Shown piece after piece: positions 1-9,075 of a stretch of DNA of 64,000 bases. The translations under genes were made by a program, and so were the position numbers. The notes under the pieces are model-generated. The model searched no databases and was not told where the DNA came from. It saw only the letters and a list, made by a program, of their open reading frames with translations. The first letter of the stretch is position 1. Every line of letters starts with the position of its first letter. Origin of the DNA: Nocardia jinanensis (GTDB lineage: Bacteria; Actinomycetota; Actinomycetes; Mycobacteriales; Mycobacteriaceae); contig NZ_BMMH01000010.1 in assembly GCF_014645735.1 (NCBI RefSeq), positions 1 to 64,000 of the forward strand, in the 5' to 3' direction.

Positions 1-39
1 AGGTCAACCGCTTGACATCCAAGCTCCTGGGATGTCTTT

Positions 40-101
40 GAGGTGTCTCGTAAAACTCGACGCATGCGGTTGCGGCGGCATTCGACGGCCGGATCGGCAT
101 G
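40..101 (+). repeat. dispersed 62-bp repeat, left copy
   Basis: This segment recurs at 34978-35039 with two mismatches (60 of 62 identical by eye). It lies just past the 3' end of the leftmost mycolyltransferase gene, in non-coding DNA, and may extend past the left edge of the window. It has no credible coding content. Confidence 0.75.
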
Positions 102-110
102 CGGGCCCGC

Positions 111-1961
111 TCATCCTCCGTGAACTTCACCTCGATTGTCCCGGACAGTTATGTATCCCCGCTGGAAGTTTTGCTGCACTCCACCGGGAATCGCGAACTC
201 GTCGCTGGTCGGGAACCCGATCGGGCTGTTCTCGTATCCGGTGTCCCGCCAGGCATCCGCGATGAGCCCGTCGCGTACTGCCCACGCCCCGGACAGTGGG
301 CTCCAGTAGACGGACCCGCCTTCGAACCGAGTGAACTGTCCGAGGTCCTTCAGCGGAATCTGGGGCGCGGCCGGGAAGCCCAGCCAACTGTTCTCGAAGC
401 CGAGTTCGGCGTATTTGCCCAGGATCATGCCTTCGACACGGTGTGCGCCCGTCGCCGGGCTGAAGTAGAAGGGCCCACCTTCGAACGACTGGACCGCGCC
501 GTCCCGGTTGGGTGTCTTCACCTCGGGCCCGACCGGGTAGCGGGCGGGACCGCCTTCGAAACCCTGCCGCCCCCATTCGTCGAGTATCGCCCCGCTCACC
601 ATCTGTGCTCCGGTTTCCGGCGTCCAGTACAGGGAGCCGTGCTGGAACGGCTGGAAACGGCCGCGTCCGTCCGGTAGCGGCTGTTCGCCACCGGACGGCA
701 TTCCCAGGCCGCCACGGGGCCCGGCCACCGCCTGGTAGCCGCCGCCGATCCGACCCGCCACCGGGTGCGTGCCACTGTCCGGGGAGGAGAAGACGCGACC
801 GTGGCGGAAGTCCTGGGCCAGGCCGCCGGGCACCTGGTATTCGCCGGTGAGGCAGTCGCCGAGCCAGCCGTTGCCACCGGCGACCGCGGCGATGGCGCCG
901 CCGACCGCACAGACCGGCTTCGCGGCGGGCACCCCGAGCGCACCGGCGGCCTGGGACCAGGACTGGCGCATTTCGAAATCCCAGTACGGCCAGGTGTGTG
1001 TCCCCGCCGCCCGATAGTTCACCGTCGCGGGTATTCCCAGTTCGCCGAGTTTCTCCACAAAGTTCTGTGAGGTCAGCAGGGCCAATGTCTCCAGGCCCAT
1101 ACCGAACATATTCGTGCTCACCCCCGGTATTTCGCTGCCCTCGTCGTGTTTGCCGGAGGCACCGGTTCCGCTGGAGATGTAGAGCGATTTACCTTTCAAC
1201 CGATCGGCGATCAGCAGTGGATCGTGTTCTTCCCACTGCGGGCTGCCGGGCGGGCCCCACATCGCCGCGGCGTCGAACCCGCCGGCGTCGACCATTGCCA
1301 GCCGAATAGCCTGCGGCATCCCGAGACTGGTGGTGGTGAGAAAACCCGAATAGGAGGCGGCGTATTTCGCGAACTCGGGATTGCGCGCGGCCAGGAACAT
1401 TGCGGCTGTTCCACCCATGGACAGTCCGGCGATTCCCCTGGTGGAGGTGGCGCGCCACTGACTCTCCAGCAGCGGGGGGAGTTCCTTGGTGAGAAAGGTC
1501 TCCCATTTGTAGTTCTTGCCGTTGTCCGGTCGCAGCCAGTCCGAGTAGAAACTCGCTCGACCGCCGACCGGCAGAACCACAGTCGCGTTCTTGTCGGCGA
1601 AGAAATCCACCGCGCCGGCGTCTTTGATCCAGCCGTTCTCGTCGTCGGTGGCACGCAATCCGTCGAGCATGTACAGCACCGGGAATTTCGCGTCCGGCGC
1701 GGTGTTCCAGTCGCGGGCGAGCAGCAACCGCACCTGGATCGGGGCGCCCATGGCCGGCGAGTTCACCCAGACGGCCACATCCCGGTCGGTGTGCCAGACC
1801 ACGCTGCGTATTGTCGCGGGCGCCGCGGCGGCGGCCGGTTGGGCGAGCGCCGGGGCCTGGGAGGCGGCGAAGGGAAGCACCAGCGCGGCCGCCCAGGCCG
1901 TCAGCTGCCGCCTGGCGCGTCCGCGGGACCGGCCTGTCTTCCCCCCGTTTACGCGTGTCAT
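111..1961 (-). CDS. mycolyltransferase (antigen 85/esterase family) with C-terminal LGFP repeats
   Basis: Predicted secreted mycolyltransferase, moving mycolic acids between trehalose mycolates and arabinogalactan. The N-terminus is a basic, Ala-rich signal peptide ending near ALAQ. The alpha/beta hydrolase domain has nucleophile motif GLSMGG (Ser about 181), a GMGLETLALL segment for the acidic residue and GTHTWPYWD for the His. About five LGFP-type repeats follow (WLGFPAAP, SPIGFPTS), which in related proteins anchor to the wall. An in-frame ATG 33 bases further upstream (1994) is possible; the internal ATG was chosen because the signal peptide then starts normally and GGTGG precedes it. It is the last gene of a run of four mycolyltransferases and the only one with LGFP repeats; M. 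tuberculosis antigen 85 proteins lack them. Confidence 0.88.
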   Translation of the reverse strand: MTRVNGGKTGRSRGRARRQLTAWAAALVLPFAASQAPALAQPAAAAAPATIRSVVWHTDRDVAVWVNSPAMGAPIQVRLLLARDWNTAPDAKFPVLYMLDGLRATDDENGWIKDAGAVDFFADKNATVVLPVGGRASFYSDWLRPDNGKNYKWETFLTKELPPLLESQWRATSTRGIAGLSMGGTAAMFLAARNPEFAKYAASYSGFLTTTSLGMPQAIRLAMVDAGGFDAAAMWGPPGSPQWEEHDPLLIADRLKGKSLYISSGTGASGKHDEGSEIPGVSTNMFGMGLETLALLTSQNFVEKLGELGIPATVNYRAAGTHTWPYWDFEMRQSWSQAAGALGVPAAKPVCAVGGAIAAVAGGNGWLGDCLTGEYQVPGGLAQDFRHGRVFSSPDSGTHPVAGRIGGGYQAVAGPRGGLGMPSGGEQPLPDGRGRFQPFQHGSLYWTPETGAQMVSGAILDEWGRQGFEGGPARYPVGPEVKTPNRDGAVQSFEGGPFYFSPATGAHRVEGMILGKYAELGFENSWLGFPAAPQIPLKDLGQFTRFEGGSVYWSPLSGAWAVRDGLIADAWRDTGYENSPIGFPTSDEFAIPGGVQQNFQRGYITVRDNRGEVHGG

Positions 1962-2055
1962 CCCTGCCACCCACTGTTTGTACCGCCGTGGCATGCGGAT
2001 ACCCGGTAAGACGCGCGGACGGCAAATCAGTTCACCCCGGTCGTGACCGCCTACG

Positions 2056-2100
2056 CCAACGGCGCCACCTGCTTCGATACGAAGCGGGTGGCGCCGTTGG
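2056..2100 (-). terminator. 20-bp hairpin terminator without T-run
   Basis: The arms 2056-2069 and 2087-2100 are perfect 14-base complements. They are extended by an inner GCTTC/GAAGC stem with a GATAC loop. It sits just after the stop of the next mycolyltransferase gene in its direction of transcription, as for actinobacterial I-shaped terminators. No U-tract is present. Confidence 0.75.
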
Positions 2101-2143
2101 GGAGATCTATCGGTTCAGCGGCAACCGAATGGCTTACCTTCGA

Positions 2144-3166
2144 TCACCAGCCGTTGGTGGAGTCCAGGAACATCTTGCGCGAGGCGAAGAGCTGGCTCTC
2201 CCAGTACTTCCAGGAGTGGGTGCCCACGTTCGGGAAGTCGAAGTAGGCGTTGATGCCCAGCGTCTTCAGTCGCGCCTGGAAGGCCCGGGTGTTCACCAGC
2301 GACAGCGCTTCCAGCGCCATGGCGTTACCGGTGTTGAACGCACCGACCGCGCCGGCCGGCTTGTCGTACGGGCCGGGCAGGCCGCTGGCCGCCGAGATGT
2401 ACATGGGCAGGCCGCGCAGCTGCGGGGCGAAGACGAACGGGTCCATCCGCAGCCACGCCGGGCTCCACGGGGCGGCCATCGAGTCGACGTTGAAGCGACC
2501 CGCGTCCAGCATGGCGATACGGATGGCCTCGCGCATACCCGGCGCCGAGATATTCAGGTAGCCGGAGTAGGCGGCGGCCGAGCGGAACTGGTCACGGTGG
2601 TAGGCGGCCAGGGCCAGCGCGGCGCTACCACCCATCGACAGACCCGCGATCGCGTTGTTGGTGCGCGAGACGCCGTGGCCCTCGAGGAAGGCGGGGAGTT
2701 CCTGGGTCAGGAAGGTCTCCCACTTGTAGGTGAACTTCTGACCGTTGGTGTTGCTGGGCGAGTACCAGTCGGCATAGAAGCTCGCCTGGCCACCGACCGG
2801 CATGATCAGGGAGATGTTGTCGTTGCCGAACTGCTGCAGCGCGTTGGTCTCGAACGACCAGGCGTTGCGATCGTCACGGGCGCGGAGGCCGTCGAGCAGG
2901 TAGAGCCCGGCGTTACCGCCGCGCGCCGCCCACTGCACCTGGACCTTGATCGGTCCCATGCTGGATGGAACCAGCAGTTCCTCGAAGGCGCCACGCTTGA
3001 CCGGTGCCGCGGGCGAGGCCAGCGCGGCGGTCGGTGCCGCGATACCCGCGGCGACCGGTAGCGCGAGCACTGCCGCGCCGATAGCCAGAATCCGGTTACG
3101 CCAACCGCGGGGTGCCCGCGAGGGCCCGGTACTTCTCTTCGGGCCGGCTGCCCTGCCGAAACGCAT
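2144..3166 (-). CDS. antigen 85-type mycolyltransferase
   Basis: Secreted diacylglycerol/trehalose mycolyltransferase, 340 residues, the usual length of the family. It has an N-terminal signal peptide (basic stretch, then AIGAAVLALPVAAGIAA), the nucleophile motif GLSMGGSAALALAAYH, the acidic segment GNAMALEALSLVNTRAFQ and the catalytic His in VGTHSWKYWE. A purine-rich AGAAAGAGAG stands before the ATG. It is closest in architecture to classic FbpA/B/C, with no insertion between the DW and YKWETFL segments beyond normal length. It lies third in the mycolyltransferase run and is followed by a strong hairpin. Which fbp orthologue it is cannot be decided from sequence reading alone. Confidence 0.92.
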   Translation of the reverse strand: MRFGRAAGPKRSTGPSRAPRGWRNRILAIGAAVLALPVAAGIAAPTAALASPAAPVKRGAFEELLVPSSMGPIKVQVQWAARGGNAGLYLLDGLRARDDRNAWSFETNALQQFGNDNISLIMPVGGQASFYADWYSPSNTNGQKFTYKWETFLTQELPAFLEGHGVSRTNNAIAGLSMGGSAALALAAYHRDQFRSAAAYSGYLNISAPGMREAIRIAMLDAGRFNVDSMAAPWSPAWLRMDPFVFAPQLRGLPMYISAASGLPGPYDKPAGAVGAFNTGNAMALEALSLVNTRAFQARLKTLGINAYFDFPNVGTHSWKYWESQLFASRKMFLDSTNGW

Positions 3167-3523
3167 GAATTCTGCTCTCTTTCTGCTGTTGTGGTGTTGT
3201 TCGCTACCGCTGCGCGGACAACACCCCGTTTTCCTCGGCGGCGCCGGCGGCCGGTCCCGACCTACCCTTGGGCCGACAGCGCTACAACGATCTGGTCACA
3301 GATGTGCTCGGTGGACCTTATTCGACCTCATCGAGCCTAGGCAAGGCCGTGCTGATCGGATGGCCGAAATCCGCCGCGAGAACGCTGTGATCGCCCCGTG
3401 ACGATACCTTGCCCGAGCGTTGATGTCTCGGCGGGCCGGGATATTCGACCGTTATCGAAATCGCCTTCCGACCTGGGTTGTGTAACGGAATACGAACCGA
3501 GGACGAATTCCTATCGACAGCAG

Positions 3524-3600
3524 TGTGCCCGCCCCGAAGGAATGCTTCGGGGCGGGCACATGTGCACTCGGTTCGGGACCCCGGTATCGGGACCCCGAAC
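3524..3600 (-). terminator. double hairpin terminator downstream of mycolyltransferase gene
   Basis: The first hairpin is perfect: 16-base arms at 3524-3539 and 3545-3560 with a 5-base loop. A second, imperfect hairpin has arms GTTCGGG (3571-3577) and CCCGAAC (3594-3600) with a nested CCCG-GTAT-CGGG stem. They lie directly after the stop of the mycolyltransferase gene at 3606 and are the main content of the 440-base gap that follows it. I see no gene in the rest of that gap; it should hold the promoter of the downstream gene. Confidence 0.8.
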
Positions 3601-3605
3601 TGCGT

Positions 3606-4655
3606 TTATCCGATATTCGCCGACAAATCGGGGAGCATCCGATACACCTCGGCCTCCCAGTACGTCCAGGAGTGAATACCGGTCGCCGGGAACGAGTAGG
3701 TGACATTGTTCGCGCCCAGCGTCATCATGCGCACCTGGAACGCACGGGTGTTCACCAGCGCCAGCGCCTCCAGTCCCATCCCGTTGATCGTATTGCCGTT
3801 GAACCCGTCGGCCGGGCCGGGCAGGGCGCTACCGGCGGATATCCACAATCGCGTGTTGTGGTCGCGCAGCAGCGGTGCGAACACGAAGGGATCCATCCGC
3901 AGCCACTGCGGGCCCCACGGCGGTGCCATGGAATCCACGTTGTAGCCGCCGGCGTCGATCATGCCGGCCCGGATGCCCTCACGCATACCGGGCGCGGAGA
4001 TGTTCAGATAGCCGGAGTACGACCCGGCGAAGCTGAACTGGTCGGGATGGTAGGCGGCCAGGGTGAGTGCGCCGCTGCCGCCCATCGACAGACCGAATAC
4101 GCCGTTGCGGTTCGGGTTGAATCCGAGCCGGCTGTTCAGGGCCCAGCGCAGATGCTGGTTGATGAACGTCTCCCAGGCGTACCGGTAGCTCTTACCCGGA
4201 CCTTCGGAGATGACATTGAGGGCGCCGGAACCGGAAGAGGAACCCGTCGGCGGGAGGCCGACGAACGAGCTGGGCGCGTTCCAGTCCGTGTAGAAGCTGG
4301 ACATACCACCGATCGGCATGACGACATTGATATTCCAGTCGGTCAGCGCGTTGGCGATATTGGTGTCGTTTTCCCACCCGCTGTGGGTTTCCGGGGCGCG
4401 CATACCGTCGAGGGCGTAGACGACCCGGTTGGTGTTGCCGTCCTTGGCGCGGAAAACCCGCGATCTGATCGGCCCCATCTCCGGGGAATCGACCCAGAAA
4501 TCGAAACCCGCGGGATTCGGAGCCGCCGCGACCCGGGGGGCCACATCCGACAACGCCACCGCCAGGGGCGCCAGTAGCGCCACGGCCACCCCCATTGCCC
4601 ACCGCTGTGCCCAGCGGCGGGTTCGCACCGATCCGGGCCTGCGCGCACTTCGCAT
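3606..4655 (-). CDS. antigen 85-type mycolyltransferase
   Basis: Secreted mycolyltransferase of about 349 residues. The signal peptide is Arg-rich, then MGVAVALLAPLAVALS. Catalytic features are GLSMGGSGALTLAAYHP (nucleophile), NGMGLEALALVNTRAFQ (acidic residue) and TGIHSWTYWEAE (His). The protein ends in YRMLPDLSANIG, nearly the same tail as the next paralogue, so these two are a recent duplicate pair. Between the DWNAP and YAWETFI segments is a Ser/Gly-rich insertion absent from classic antigen 85 proteins. The start used is an ATG with AAAGG ten bases upstream; an upstream in-frame start 36 bases away would give a poorer signal peptide. Confidence 0.9.
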   Translation of the reverse strand: MRSARRPGSVRTRRWAQRWAMGVAVALLAPLAVALSDVAPRVAAAPNPAGFDFWVDSPEMGPIRSRVFRAKDGNTNRVVYALDGMRAPETHSGWENDTNIANALTDWNINVVMPIGGMSSFYTDWNAPSSFVGLPPTGSSSGSGALNVISEGPGKSYRYAWETFINQHLRWALNSRLGFNPNRNGVFGLSMGGSGALTLAAYHPDQFSFAGSYSGYLNISAPGMREGIRAGMIDAGGYNVDSMAPPWGPQWLRMDPFVFAPLLRDHNTRLWISAGSALPGPADGFNGNTINGMGLEALALVNTRAFQVRMMTLGANNVTYSFPATGIHSWTYWEAEVYRMLPDLSANIG

Positions 4656-4862
4656 TCGACTAGACCTTTCGCCTGGACAGCCGGACAGCAAATTACGAGC
4701 TATATTACCGGCCCCATCTCGGATACATAGACCACGGCGCCCAGCGAAACCGGAGGCCGTTATCTGGATACATGTTCCTGCTGGATCAATCGGGCAACCG
4801 CACGTTCATGTTGCCAGATAGTGTCATAGGTCACACCCGATCGGGCATGCTATGAGCTCATT

Positions 4863-4882
4863 CGTTGCCGAGTACGGCAACG
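4863..4882 (-). terminator. possible terminator hairpin
   Basis: Perfect 8-base arms CGTTGCCG and CGGCAACG with an AGTA loop. It lies about 75 bases past the stop of the mycolyltransferase gene that starts at 6042. Two more partial copies of GGCAACGATC follow, so this may instead be a small repeat. The rest of the 300-base gap up to the next gene shows no coding content. Confidence 0.45.
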
Positions 4883-4956
4883 ATCACCGTCGGCAACGAT
4901 CCCGCAACGAGGCCGACCGGTTTGTTCGTCGATGACGGGCCGCGGCTCCGACCGGA

Positions 4957-6042
4957 TCAGCCGATGTTCGCCGACATATCGGGGATCATCCGATATACCT
5001 CGGTCGCCCAGTAACGCCAGTTGTGCACACCGACCGCCGGGAAATCGTAAGTGGCGTTACTCGCCCCCAGCGACATCATCCGCACCTGGAACGCCCGGGT
5101 ATTGGCCAGCGCGAGCGCTTCCAGGCCCATAGCGTTGACTGTGTTGAAATCCAGGCCGTCGGTGGCGGCCGGAAGACCGCTGCCGGCCGAGACCCACAGC
5201 CGGGTGTTGTTGATGCGCAGCATCGGCGCGAACACGAACGGATCCATCCGCAGCCACTGCGGGCTCCACGGCGGAGCCATGGCATCGATATTGAAGCCGC
5301 CGGCGTCGAGCATCGCCACCCGCAACGCTTCCCGCATACCGGGGGCGGACACATTGAGATATCCGGAATAGGAGCCGGCGTAACGGAACTGGTCGGGATG
5401 GTAGGCCGCCAGGGCCAGCGCGGCACTGCCGCCCATCGACAATCCGAACACACCGTTGCCGTTCGGGTTGAAACCGAGCCGGTCCCGCAGCGCCCAGCGC
5501 AAATCGCGGGTCAGGAAGCTCTCCCACTTGTACGTGGTGGTCCGGCCGACTCCGGCCGCCGAACCCGATGCCAGGCCCGACCCCGAATCGGCCGCCGACC
5601 CGGAAGCGCCACTCGCACTACCGGAGCTGCCCAGCCCGAAGAAATCGCTGGGGGCGTTCCAGTCCGCGTAGAAGCTGGAGCGGCCGCCTACGGGCATGAC
5701 CACGTTGATATTCCATTTGGTCAGTTCCCGGGCGATATCGGTATCGATCTCCCAGCCGCTGAGGTCGTCGCGGGCGCGCATACCGTCCAGCGCGTACACG
5801 ACCCGGCCGGTATTGCCGTCGGCGGCGCGGAACACCCGGGACTTGATCGGGCCCATCTCCGAATCGACCCAGAAATCGATACCACTGGGATCGAACTGCG
5901 CTGAAGCCGGCGCGGCCGGACCGGCCACCGAGACACCGACCGGGAGTAGCGCCGCCAGCGACAGCAGCACCGTTCGCTTCAGCCGATTGCCCAGGCGTCG
6001 CGGACGCTCGGTCCGGACACCACCGCCGACAACCCCTCGCAT
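4957..6042 (-). CDS. antigen 85-type mycolyltransferase with Ser/Gly/Ala insertion
   Basis: Secreted mycolyltransferase, 361 residues, first of the mycolyltransferase run after the arabinan genes. The signal peptide is RTVLLSLAALLPVGVSVA...ASA. Catalytic motifs are GLSMGGSAALALAAYHP, NAMGLEALALANTRAFQ and VGVHNWRYWATE. A low-complexity insertion of about 35 residues rich in Ser, Gly and Ala (around residues 140-180) sits between the DWNAPSDFFG and TYKWESFL segments, on the active-site side of the antigen 85 fold. The start has GGAGGG nine bases upstream. Its C-terminus (YRMIPDMSANIG) pairs it with the gene at 3606. Confidence 0.92.
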   Translation of the reverse strand: MRGVVGGGVRTERPRRLGNRLKRTVLLSLAALLPVGVSVAGPAAPASAQFDPSGIDFWVDSEMGPIKSRVFRAADGNTGRVVYALDGMRARDDLSGWEIDTDIARELTKWNINVVMPVGGRSSFYADWNAPSDFFGLGSSGSASGASGSAADSGSGLASGSAAGVGRTTTYKWESFLTRDLRWALRDRLGFNPNGNGVFGLSMGGSAALALAAYHPDQFRYAGSYSGYLNVSAPGMREALRVAMLDAGGFNIDAMAPPWSPQWLRMDPFVFAPMLRINNTRLWVSAGSGLPAATDGLDFNTVNAMGLEALALANTRAFQVRMMSLGASNATYDFPAVGVHNWRYWATEVYRMIPDMSANIG

Positions 6043-6212
6043 TGTTCCCGCCCTCCGTCGTGCGACCCACGGTCGCGCAGTACGACTACCGGTCTCCCGG
6101 CCCGGACTAGCCGGGACCGGACGCCAGCACTTTAACCCGACCGCAGATCACACGCCTACCAGGAATACGTAAACGTGCTGGGCAACCGAACTACCGTCCG
6201 GGAAAGCGCAGT

Positions 6213-8171
6213 TCAGCGCACCGGCGGAATCGGATCGACGAGACCACAGCGTTGAATCTCATATTCGGGAACCCGGTCTATCCGGTACGACGCGAAATCG
6301 AAAGCGTGCAGCAGATTGTGCTTGAACCGCTCCATCGTCAGCGGTCCTTGGTACGAGAGCATCAGCGCATAGGTATCCGGGCACGACATCGCCACCCGGG
6401 CCTGTTCGACCCAGTCCTCGTCCATGTACCAGGGCAGCCAGGGCTTGATGTCCACCATGCCGGTCTCCACGATCACCCAGTCCGGATACAGGCTCTTGTC
6501 GTGCCCGATCCGCCCGTCGGTGAGTCGTTCGGTATGGGCGGCCAGCGGGAACGCCAGACCCATGGGATCGATGACACGAACGTCGAGCGGCACGTTCATG
6601 CTGGTCATGCCCAGGTTGAGGAAGTAGACCGTATGCCCGGCACCATCCGGCGGGATGGGCAGCGGCGGCGGGGCGATATACCACATCATGAACGACGGCG
6701 AATTGAGCAGCAGGCCGCCGTCGGGCGTGTTGTCGATCGCCTCCACCATCGGACGCATCCTGGCGTAGTCGAGGTAGTCCTCGGCGCGGATGGGGTGGTC
6801 GTGACCGGTATTGAGGACGTAGTAGATCCGTTCGTCCACGATGCCGGACTTGTTGATCTTGGTACCGGTTTTGATTGCCGTGGTACCGGAAGCCAGCAGC
6901 GCCCAGGCAACCGTCCCCACCAACGCGACGACCAGGATCACGAAAGCGGGGGCGTCGCGGCGGGTGAGCGCCCGCAGTCCACCTTCGGGCAACCGCAGCG
7001 GGATCACCGCGACCGGTAGCAGGAAAAGGAACAACTGCGGCAGCAGCATCCGCCCGTGCATGAAATCTCCGCCGACCCGCAGCGCGTAGATCGTCAGGAT
7101 CGCCGCGGCGCCCAGCACCAGCGCGACCACCGCCCACGGCGACCGCAACCGGTCCTGGAACCGGCGGAACCGGCCGGCCTCGGGATCCGCCGAAGTGCCC
7201 ACATCGGGCCGCGCGTGATGCGATCGAGCGGCCACCAGACCCGCGACCAGCAGAACCGCCAGCGGTACATACAGGTAGTAGGGGCCGGCCAGATCCCAGA
7301 GATAGGTGAAACCCTGGCCCCATTTCGCGCCGCCCGCGTCTTTGGCGACCGCGGTGTTCGGGTAGGGCAGGCCGTAGTAGCCCATCCGCCAGATCTGGTA
7401 CAGCAGCGGAACGACACCGGCCACCGCCACCAGCAGACCCCGCAGCAACCACGGCCGCAGCCGCGACCGCGGCATCGGCGCGAAGAAGATCAGCAGCAAC
7501 GCGAGACCGCCCACCACCGCCATCTCGGGACGGATCAACGGCGCCAGACCGGCCAGGAAGGCCAGGCCCAGCAACCCGGGCACCTTCGGCTCTTCGGCCT
7601 TGCTCCAGCGCACCAATAGCAGCCACAGCAGCGCGATCCAGCAGATGACCAGGCAGTTCTCCAGGCCCGAGGTCACGTAGTCGCGGGCCGGCGGCACCGC
7701 GATATAGGCCAGCGCCCCGGCTGGGAACAGCAAGGTGGACGAGGCCGGACCCCAGAGTTTTCCGGTGCCGAGCATGGCGAACAGCACTGCCAGCAGCGAT
7801 AGCGTCAGCGCGACACCCAGCACCACGTACTCCAGCCGGCCCTGGGTGAGCCAGCTGAAGAACCAGACCACATAGGTCCATGCCGTACTGGTGTTGGTCT
7901 CCACCCGTTCACCCGGGTTGAAGACCGGACCGTTCCCGGCCAGCAGGTTACGGACGGTACGCAACACGATGAGTCCGTCATCGGCGATCCAGCGCCGCTC
8001 CCAGCCGCCGAAGGCGAACAGGGCGACCGTCACCACGATCCCGCCGGCGAAGATCCCCCGCGAAATCCTGGCGGAACGACCCGACGAGCGGGGCTGCTCG
8101 GTGGCAGCGCGCTCGTCGGGCTGTTCTGTTTCCGCTACCGCGATCTCGTCAGAAGAGATAGACAGCGACAC
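6213..8171 (-). CDS. aftB: AftB-type terminal beta-(1->2)-arabinofuranosyltransferase
   Basis: Polytopic GT-C glycosyltransferase that adds terminal beta-(1->2)-arabinofuranose from decaprenylphosphoryl-arabinose to arabinan, at the outer face of the membrane. It is 652 residues (M. tuberculosis Rv3805c is about 627). After a short charged cytoplasmic tail and the first membrane segment it has WIADDGLIVLRTVRN, the Asp-Asp typical of GT-C enzymes. About nine to ten hydrophobic segments and a C-terminal extracytoplasmic domain follow. The GTG start overlaps the end of ubiA by 23 bases and has GGAG seven bases upstream, so translation is probably coupled. The order ubiA > aftB > mycolyltransferases matches Rv3806c-Rv3803c. 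Confidence 0.9.
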   Translation of the reverse strand: MSLSISSDEIAVAETEQPDERAATEQPRSSGRSARISRGIFAGGIVVTVALFAFGGWERRWIADDGLIVLRTVRNLLAGNGPVFNPGERVETNTSTAWTYVVWFFSWLTQGRLEYVVLGVALTLSLLAVLFAMLGTGKLWGPASSTLLFPAGALAYIAVPPARDYVTSGLENCLVICWIALLWLLLVRWSKAEEPKVPGLLGLAFLAGLAPLIRPEMAVVGGLALLLIFFAPMPRSRLRPWLLRGLLVAVAGVVPLLYQIWRMGYYGLPYPNTAVAKDAGGAKWGQGFTYLWDLAGPYYLYVPLAVLLVAGLVAARSHHARPDVGTSADPEAGRFRRFQDRLRSPWAVVALVLGAAAILTIYALRVGGDFMHGRMLLPQLFLFLLPVAVIPLRLPEGGLRALTRRDAPAFVILVVALVGTVAWALLASGTTAIKTGTKINKSGIVDERIYYVLNTGHDHPIRAEDYLDYARMRPMVEAIDNTPDGGLLLNSPSFMMWYIAPPPLPIPPDGAGHTVYFLNLGMTSMNVPLDVRVIDPMGLAFPLAAHTERLTDGRIGHDKSLYPDWVIVETGMVDIKPWLPWYMDEDWVEQARVAMSCPDTYALMLSYQGPLTMERFKHNLLHAFDFASYRIDRVPEYEIQRCGLVDPIPPVR

Positions 8172-9075
8172 CTACCGCTCCGATCCAGGCGATGGCGAGC
8201 AACTGCAGGACGCGATCGCCGAACGCGATCTCTTCCGGTTCTCCGGCCTCACCACCGTCGACATCCACGGCGTAGCGCAGGATCGCGATGGTGAACGGGA
8301 TCATCGACAGGGCGAACCATTCGGTGTCCTTGGCCGCACCTTGTTCGAAGGCCCACAGACCGTAGAAGACCACCACCGCGGTCGCGGCCAGGCTCCAGAT
8401 GAACCGTAGGTAAGTAGGGGTGTAGTACTCCAGCGATTTACGGATCTTCGCGCCGGTGGACAGCACCAGTTGTAGCTCGGCATACCGTTTACCGGCCGCC
8501 ATGAACAGCGATCCGAACGCCATGATCAGCAGGAACCACTGCGACAGCGGGATTCCGGCAGCCACACCACCGGCCACCGCACGCAACAGGAAGCCGGACG
8601 ACACGATGCAGATGTCCAGGACCACCTGGTGTTTGAGCCCGAAGCAGTAGGCCAGCTGCACGCCGATGTACACCGCCATCGTCACGGCCAGTTGCCAGGA
8701 CGCCAGGAACGACAGCCCCAGCGAAGCGAGCAGCAGTACCGACGAGAGCACGAAAGCCAGGTTCACCGGAACCACGCCGGCGGCGATGGGGCGGAACCGC
8801 TTGGTGGGATGGGCCCGGTCGGCCTCGACATCCATCGCGTCGTTGGTCAGATAGATACCGGACGCCGCCATGCAGAAAACGACGAAGGCGATGGCGACAT
8901 TGCCGAGCACATCGAGATCGGTGACCGAACCCGCGGCCATGGGCGCCGCCAGGACCAGGACATTCTTCACCCACTGGCGCGGCCGGACCGCCTTGATCAG
9001 GCCACCGACCAGTGTTTTGGGAGGCCCTTTCACTTCGGCATCGGCCAGGTCGGCGCCGGTGGGCTCTTCACTCAT
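8149..9075 (-). CDS. ubiA: decaprenyl-phosphate phosphoribosyltransferase (DPPR synthase)
   Basis: Integral membrane prenyltransferase of the UbiA family. It joins phosphoribosyl pyrophosphate to decaprenyl phosphate, the first committed step toward decaprenylphosphoryl-arabinose. The first Asp-rich motif is NDAMDVEADRAHPTKRF and the second is YAVDVDGGEAGEPEE. Other hallmarks are IRPRQWVKN-like VRPRQWVKNVLVLAAP, and YCFGLKH. The ATG start aligns with the MSED start of the mycobacterial enzyme; a GTG 33 bases upstream is possible. It overlaps the end of the PAP2 gene by 8 bases and the start of aftB by 23. Confidence 0.93.
   Translation of the reverse strand: MSEEPTGADLADAEVKGPPKTLVGGLIKAVRPRQWVKNVLVLAAPMAAGSVTDLDVLGNVAIAFVVFCMAASGIYLTNDAMDVEADRAHPTKRFRPIAAGVVPVNLAFVLSSVLLLASLGLSFLASWQLAVTMAVYIGVQLAYCFGLKHQVVLDICIVSSGFLLRAVAGGVAAGIPLSQWFLLIMAFGSLFMAAGKRYAELQLVLSTGAKIRKSLEYYTPTYLRFIWSLAATAVVVFYGLWAFEQGAAKDTEWFALSMIPFTIAILRYAVDVDGGEAGEPEEIAFGDRVLQLLAIAWIGAVGVAVYLF

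Noticed and set aside
1811..3061. 416-codon plus-strand frame across two mycolyltransferase genes
   Set aside because: Covers a terminator and parts of two real genes on the other strand; no domain.
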